Source: Bryobacteraceae bacterium
GTDB taxonomy: Bacteria; Acidobacteriota; Terriglobia; Bryobacterales; Bryobacteraceae
DNA: 36,583 nucleotides
Reading direction: 5' to 3'
Assembly (NCBI GenBank): GCA_025062235.1
Contig: JANXAE010000017.1
Location: 1 to 36,583 of the forward strand
Of this stretch, positions 33,245 through 36,583 are shown one piece after another. Each line of letters opens with the position of its first letter. Position 1 is the first letter of the stretch. The notes under the pieces are model-generated. The model was not told the DNA's origin. It was given only the letters and a program-made list of their open reading frames with translations, and searched no databases. The translations under genes and the position numbers were made by a program.

Positions 33245-34297
33245 TTGGATTACCGGAACAAGACGGTCCTGGTCACGGGAGGGCTCGGTTTCATCGGCAG
33301 CAACCTCGCAGTGAGGCTGTCCGAGATGGGCGCGCGGGTGACGATCGTGGACTCCTCGCGGCCCGGCTGCGGCGCCAATCCCTATAACATCGCCTCCGTA
33401 GCCGATCGCCTGCGCCTGATCACGCGCGACCTTGGCGAGGCGCAGGACTTTGCCGAGGCGCTGCGCTCCTGCGACGTGGTGTTCAACCTCGCAGGGGAGG
33501 TCAGCCACATCCACAGCATGATGGCGCCGGAGCGGGACCTGGAAATCAATACCGCAGCCCAGTTGCGCTTCCTCGAAATCCTGCGCAGGGAGCGGCCGGG
33601 CGTGCGCGTCGTCTACGCCGGAACGCGCCAGGTCTACGGCGCGCCGCGGTACCTGCCGGTGGACGAAGACCACCCCGTCGAGCCGGTGGACTACAACGGA
33701 GTCCACAAGCACGCCGCCAGCCAGTACCATCTGATGCTCTCGCGCGTGGGCGCGCTGGACGCCGTGGTCCTCCGGCTGACGAACGTCTACGGTCCGCGCA
33801 TGGCCTTGCGTATCCCCTGCCAGGGCGTGCTCAGCGCCTTCCTCCGCCGCGCGCTGCTCGGAGAGGATCTGGAGGTCTACGACAGCGGGGAGCAACTGCG
33901 CGACCCGGTGCATGTGGACGACGTCGTCGAGGCTTTCCTGCTGGCCGGCGCCGCGAGCTCGCTGCGCGCAAGGACCTACAACGTCGGCGGCCCGGAGGCG
34001 CTGTCGCTGCGGCAGATCGCGGAGACCATCGCGCAGCTCACCGGGGTGCGGGTGGTGACGAGGCCGTTCCCGGCCGACCGCAAGCGCATAGACATCGGTA
34101 GCTACCGCGCCGACAGCTCGCGCTTCCAGCGCGATTTCGCCTGGAGCCCGCGCATCCGGTTCGCCGAGGGTATCCGTCGCTCGATCGAATGGTATCGGCA
34201 GCACTTCGAGCACTACTTGGACGCTCATAGACCGGCCCTTTGCGGCATGCCCGAACACCAGGGTCGGCAGCGCCGCCTCAAGCTGGTCCCGGCCTGA
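33245..34297 (+). CDS. NAD-dependent epimerase/dehydratase lacking the usual catalytic Tyr
   Basis: A 350-residue extended SDR. Rossmann motif VLVTGGLGFIGSNL (8-21), acidic D36 in IVDSSRPGCG, NLAGEVSH, YAGTRQVYGAP with the Ser/Thr position, and LRLTNVYGPRMAL. At the usual YxxxK site the sequence is YNGVHK: the lysine aligns with an Asn at -4, and the nearest Tyr is one residue too far away. The family half is otherwise well conserved (LRDPVHVDDVVEAFLLAG, YNVGGPEALSLRQIAETI). The start TTG 33245 has GAGGA 4 nt upstream and gives MDYRNKTVLVTGG; upstream in-frame sequence is the shadow of the previous gene. It probably modifies the GDP-heptose or another nucleotide sugar. The stop overlaps the next ATG by one base. 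Confidence 0.86.
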   Translation: MDYRNKTVLVTGGLGFIGSNLAVRLSEMGARVTIVDSSRPGCGANPYNIASVADRLRLITRDLGEAQDFAEALRSCDVVFNLAGEVSHIHSMMAPERDLEINTAAQLRFLEILRRERPGVRVVYAGTRQVYGAPRYLPVDEDHPVEPVDYNGVHKHAASQYHLMLSRVGALDAVVLRLTNVYGPRMALRIPCQGVLSAFLRRALLGEDLEVYDSGEQLRDPVHVDDVVEAFLLAGAASSLRARTYNVGGPEALSLRQIAETIAQLTGVRVVTRPFPADRKRIDIGSYRADSSRFQRDFAWSPRIRFAEGIRRSIEWYRQHFEHYLDAHRPALCGMPEHQGRQRRLKLVPA

Positions 34298-35046
34298 TGA
34301 ACCCAGCGGAATTCCGCTTTCTCGCCCGGGCCGAGGAAGACTTCTGGTGGTTCCGCGGCATGCGCCGCATTCTCTTTGCGCTGCTAGAACCGGCCATCCG
34401 CGGCCGCAGCATCGAGAACGTGCTGGAGGCCGGTTGCGGCACGGGACACTTCGCGCACCTGCTGGCGCGGCGCTACGGCTGGCGCGTCTTTGCTGTGGAC
34501 CTGGCGTGGGAAGGTTTGGCCTACGGTCGCCAAAAAGGCATCGCGAGCCTCGCCCAGGCCGACATCGCGCGCCTGCCCTTTCCGCCAGGGTGCTTCGACG
34601 CGGCCTTCTCGCTCGACGTGCTGGTCCATTTCCCCGAAGGCGGGGAGCGCTCGGCTCTGGCCGAGCTGGCGCGAGTGCTCAAACCCGGCGGGCTGCTCGT
34701 GCTCCGCGTTGCAGCTTTGAAGATCCTGCGCAGCCGCCACTCCCAATTCACCTGCGAGCGTCAGCGTTTCACGGCGGGCCGGCTGCTGGCGGCACTCGAA
34801 AGCTGCGGCCTGCGGCCGTTCCGATGGACCTACGCGAACACGCTGCTGATGCCGGTGGCGCTGGTCAAGTTCCGGCTGTGGGAGCCGCTGTTGCGCAAGC
34901 GGCCGGCCAGCGGGCTCGTTCCGCTGCCGGACTGGTTGAACGAGTTGCTGACCCGCGTGCTCTATACCGAGGCCGAGCTGCTCGCAGCGGGAGTGCGATT
35001 CCCGCTCGGACAGTCGCTGATCGTCCTGGGCGAGAAGGCGGCCTGA
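34297..35046 (+). CDS. SAM-dependent methyltransferase, class I
   Basis: A 249-residue class I methyltransferase. AdoMet motif I is NVLEAGCGTGHFAHLLA (about 40-56), followed by VFAVDLAWEGLAYGR with the acidic residue for the ribose, ADIARLPFPPGCFDAAFSLDVLVHF, and LKPGGLLVLRVAALKIL, as in Methyltransf_11 proteins. The N-terminus AEEDFWWFRGMRR is typical of methyltransferases in polysaccharide clusters. A C-terminal helix set (LVKFRLWEPLLRKRP) may bind the glycan or membrane. ATG 34297 overlaps the upstream TGA by one base (TGATG). Last gene of the plus-strand operon; probable sugar O- or C-methylation or chain-end capping. Confidence 0.88.
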   Translation: MNPAEFRFLARAEEDFWWFRGMRRILFALLEPAIRGRSIENVLEAGCGTGHFAHLLARRYGWRVFAVDLAWEGLAYGRQKGIASLAQADIARLPFPPGCFDAAFSLDVLVHFPEGGERSALAELARVLKPGGLLVLRVAALKILRSRHSQFTCERQRFTAGRLLAALESCGLRPFRWTYANTLLMPVALVKFRLWEPLLRKRPASGLVPLPDWLNELLTRVLYTEAELLAAGVRFPLGQSLIVLGEKAA

Positions 35047-35060
35047 GCGCAGCCCTCAGG
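35042..35060. terminator. Inverted repeat spanning convergent stop codons
   Basis: CCTGAG-N7-CTCAGG includes the methyltransferase TGA (35044-35046) and, on the other strand, the TGA of adaptor 4 (35058-35056). Six-base stem, seven-base loop, no U-tract. Confidence 0.38.
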
Positions 35061-36396
35061 GTTTGGGAGGTTTCTCGGGTGGGCGCTCGAGCGCGACGCG
35101 TTCGCCCGCCCGCAGGCCTTCGCGGATGACGACGTGGGTCCGATTGCGCGTCCCGAGTTGCACCGCACGCTTCTCGAAACGGTCGCCGCTCTGCACGTAC
35201 ACGAAGTGTTGTCCGTTTTCGGCGTGCACGGCATTGAGCGGCACCAGCAGGGCATTCTCTACGGTCTCGATCTCCACCTCCGCCCACGCTGACAGATCGG
35301 GCAGCAGCCGGGGGTCGCTCCCATGGATGGCGATGCGTACAGGGACCGTGCGAACATAATAGCTCTCGCCGCGACCGGGGCGCACCGCCAGCGCGCCTAT
35401 CGAGTACACCGTCCCGGGGAATTCCAGCCCCGGAAAGGCATCCAAACCCACCCGCGCCCGCTGCCCTACGCGGAGTTCCGAGTTTTCAGCCTGGTTGATC
35501 GCCCCTTCCATCTCCATGCTGCTCAGGTCCACGACTTTGAGGATTTGCTGGCCGGGGGCCACCTGGTCGCCCTCCTGGATTTGGGCCTGCTCGCCGGAGC
35601 GGAAAATCTGCTGCATGACGACAAGTCCCGCCATGGGCGTGCGAATCGTGAAGCGGACGAGATCCTGCTGGTGATTTTCCAGATGGATCAGTTGTCGCTT
35701 GTGCGCGATTTCCAGGATGCGCAGGTCGGCTTCGTGCCGCTGTTTCGTCAGGGGGATGCTTGCCTGAAGCTGTTTGTAATTGGCCTCGGCTTCCTCGGCA
35801 CGGATGCGGTAGATCTCGCGTTCGAGTTCGGTCTTGACCTCGGCGGCCTTCAGGTCGAGCAGCGCCTTGTCCCAGTTGGCCTTGGCGACGCGCAAGGTCT
35901 GTTGGAGATTCTCCCAGTCCACCGCCTGCTCGGCCATCCGCTTCTTGATGTCGTTGACTGCCTGGGCGACCTGATCCTTGACATCGTCAATGTGGTCCAT
36001 CAAGTTCTGCGCGTCAATCTCTGCGACCACGTCGCCGGCTTTGACGTGGGTGCCGGGCTTGGCCAGCTTCATCAGGATCATCCCGCGTCCGGAGTCGGGC
36101 GCACGAACCAGCGGAACGGTGATGTTGGCGAAGTTTCGCGCCGAGGTCTGACCGGTGACGCGCAGCGTGCGCTTGAGAGTCCCTTGAACGACCTGCGCCG
36201 TCTTCAAAGCTGCCGTCGGCGGTCCACCCCCGAATTGCGGCCGCAGCGCCAGCCAAGCCAAAGCACCCAGCAACACCAGCAGGGAAGCCAAAGGCAGGAC
36301 GAACTTCCACCGGGAAGGTCTGCGCGCCGGGGCGGGTACGGGCCGCAACGGCGCAGGTTCCGGCGGGACAGGCTTGGGCTGCGGCAGTGCGGGCAT
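35056..36396 (-). CDS. Periplasmic adaptor (HlyD/MacA type) 4
   Basis: A 446-residue membrane-fusion protein. Proline-rich cytoplasmic N-terminus (MPALPQPKPVPPEPAPLRP), one anchor (WKFVLPLASLLVLLGALAWLAL, about 30-51), lipoyl halves (VVQGTLKRTLRVTGQTSAR ... VKAGDVVAEID and FTIRTPMAGLVVMQQIFRSG), an alpha-hairpin at about 130-240, barrel (MEMEGAINQAENSELRVGQ) and a C-terminal domain (LRAGERVALERP). It is the closest relative of adaptor 1 in this window: both share IFRSGE-A-IQ-GDQ-APG and VVDLSSM-like segments, but this one has a normal short loop where adaptor 1 carries its low-complexity insertion. It is a single gene here; any permease partner would have to be outside the window. An inverted repeat lies directly upstream. 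Confidence 0.9.
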   Translation of the reverse strand: MPALPQPKPVPPEPAPLRPVPAPARRPSRWKFVLPLASLLVLLGALAWLALRPQFGGGPPTAALKTAQVVQGTLKRTLRVTGQTSARNFANITVPLVRAPDSGRGMILMKLAKPGTHVKAGDVVAEIDAQNLMDHIDDVKDQVAQAVNDIKKRMAEQAVDWENLQQTLRVAKANWDKALLDLKAAEVKTELEREIYRIRAEEAEANYKQLQASIPLTKQRHEADLRILEIAHKRQLIHLENHQQDLVRFTIRTPMAGLVVMQQIFRSGEQAQIQEGDQVAPGQQILKVVDLSSMEMEGAINQAENSELRVGQRARVGLDAFPGLEFPGTVYSIGALAVRPGRGESYYVRTVPVRIAIHGSDPRLLPDLSAWAEVEIETVENALLVPLNAVHAENGQHFVYVQSGDRFEKRAVQLGTRNRTHVVIREGLRAGERVALERPPEKPPKP

Positions 36397-36404
36397 GGCT
36401 CAAT

Positions 36405-36424
36405 CCCAGTGTATTTCAACTGGG
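36405..36424. promoter_or_regulatory. Inverted repeat upstream of adaptor 4
   Basis: CCCAGT-GTATTTCA-ACTGGG: perfect 6-bp arms and an AT-rich 8-bp spacer, beginning 9 bp before the adaptor 4 start codon in the gap shared with the divergent DUF1080 gene. On the minus strand the spacer holds a weak -10-like TACACT. Candidate operator; a leader hairpin is the alternative. Confidence 0.4.
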
Positions 36425-36479
36425 TAGGCGCATGCCGGGCGCAGCGAGGTTACCGCATGCGGCGCGCCGCGAGCTCTGT

Positions 36480-36485
36480 TAGAAT
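36480..36485 (+). promoter_or_regulatory. Candidate -10 box of the DUF1080 gene
   Basis: TAGAAT matches the -10 consensus at five of six bases and ends 8 bp before the GTG start, implying a leaderless or nearly leaderless transcript. No convincing -35. Confidence 0.3.
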
Positions 36486-36493
36486 CGCATGCC

Positions 36494-36583
36494 GTGATTG
36501 CAAGCCTTCCCGTCTGGTTGCTGGCTGCATGGCTGGCGGGTGCGCCGAAGTGGATTCCCCTCTTCGACGGCAAGAGCCTCGAG
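36494..36583 (+). CDS. DUF1080 (3-keto-disaccharide hydrolase-like) protein, 5' fragment
   Basis: Thirty codons are visible before the right edge. GTG 36494 starts a signal-peptide-like segment (MIASLPVWLLAAWLAGAP) followed by KWIPLFDGKSLE, the characteristic opening of DUF1080 / 3-keto-disaccharide hydrolase domains (xLFDGKxLxGW). Such proteins are secreted, concanavalin-like folds, and very numerous in Acidobacteriota and Planctomycetota. The in-frame ATG at 36489 is in another frame and stops at once. The remainder is outside the window. Confidence 0.7.
   Translation, partial: MIASLPVWLLAAWLAGAPKWIPLFDGKSLE

Noticed and set aside
1-36583. tRNA, rRNA, riboswitch, integrase, transposase or phage genes
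   Set aside because: I looked for these on both strands and saw no convincing example. Intergenic gaps are all under 250 bp.

Overview
The window is a gene-dense, GC-rich bacterial chromosome segment with no phage, IS, tRNA, rRNA or CRISPR content. The gene set points to an Acidobacteriota member, probably near Bryobacterales/Solibacter. The pointers are a ~1200-residue TonB-dependent receptor with an N-terminal carboxypeptidase-like domain, a ROK repressor beside sugar-acid genes, a DUF1080 protein and abundant MacA/MacB-type efflux parts. This placement is inferred from gene content only.

Region 1 (1-4723) is a glucuronoxylan/uronic-acid module. A GH67 alpha-glucuronidase (cut by the left edge) lies 9 bp behind a glucarate-dehydratase-like enolase-superfamily enzyme, and a divergent ROK regulator starts 13 bp away. 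A likely operator overlaps that gap. Region 2 (4730-8641) holds the outer-membrane receptor, with a strong sigma70-type promoter overlapped by an inverted repeat. Region 3 (8642-18390) has an HDOD-GAF signalling protein. It then has an export operon of three different periplasmic adaptors, one MacB-like permease without an ATPase domain, and one TolC-type outer-membrane protein. mutL follows (18439-20346).

Region 4 (20356-35046) is a surface-polysaccharide locus. On the minus strand are a secreted TIM-barrel-like protein, an 898-residue GT2+GT4 fusion, a helical-barrel-like protein and a DegT-type aminotransferase. A GT2 glycosyltransferase (+) and a nucleotide-sugar epimerase (-) follow. A tightly overlapping plus-strand operon then encodes hddA, hddC, gmhA-like, gmhB-like and a transaldolase, followed by a deacetylase-like protein, an unusual NAD-dependent epimerase and a methyltransferase. 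Together, transaldolase, isomerase, kinase, phosphatase and guanylyltransferase form a complete predicted route from pentose-phosphate intermediates to GDP-D-glycero-alpha-D-manno-heptose. Region 5 (35056-36583) carries a fourth periplasmic adaptor, related to the first, and the first 30 codons of a divergent DUF1080 protein.

Three observations stand out. (i) The palindromic hexamer class RTCGAY is almost absent although TCGA is very common; Ile-Asp is written ATT-GAC or ATA-GAC. This suggests restriction avoidance or methylation-driven mutation. (ii) All four convergent gene junctions have abutting or overlapping stop codons in or beside GC-rich inverted repeats. (iii) The triple-adaptor operon has two adaptors with unusual insertions: a Ser/Thr-to-polyglycine segment in one, and an ungapped 43-residue tandem repeat in the other.
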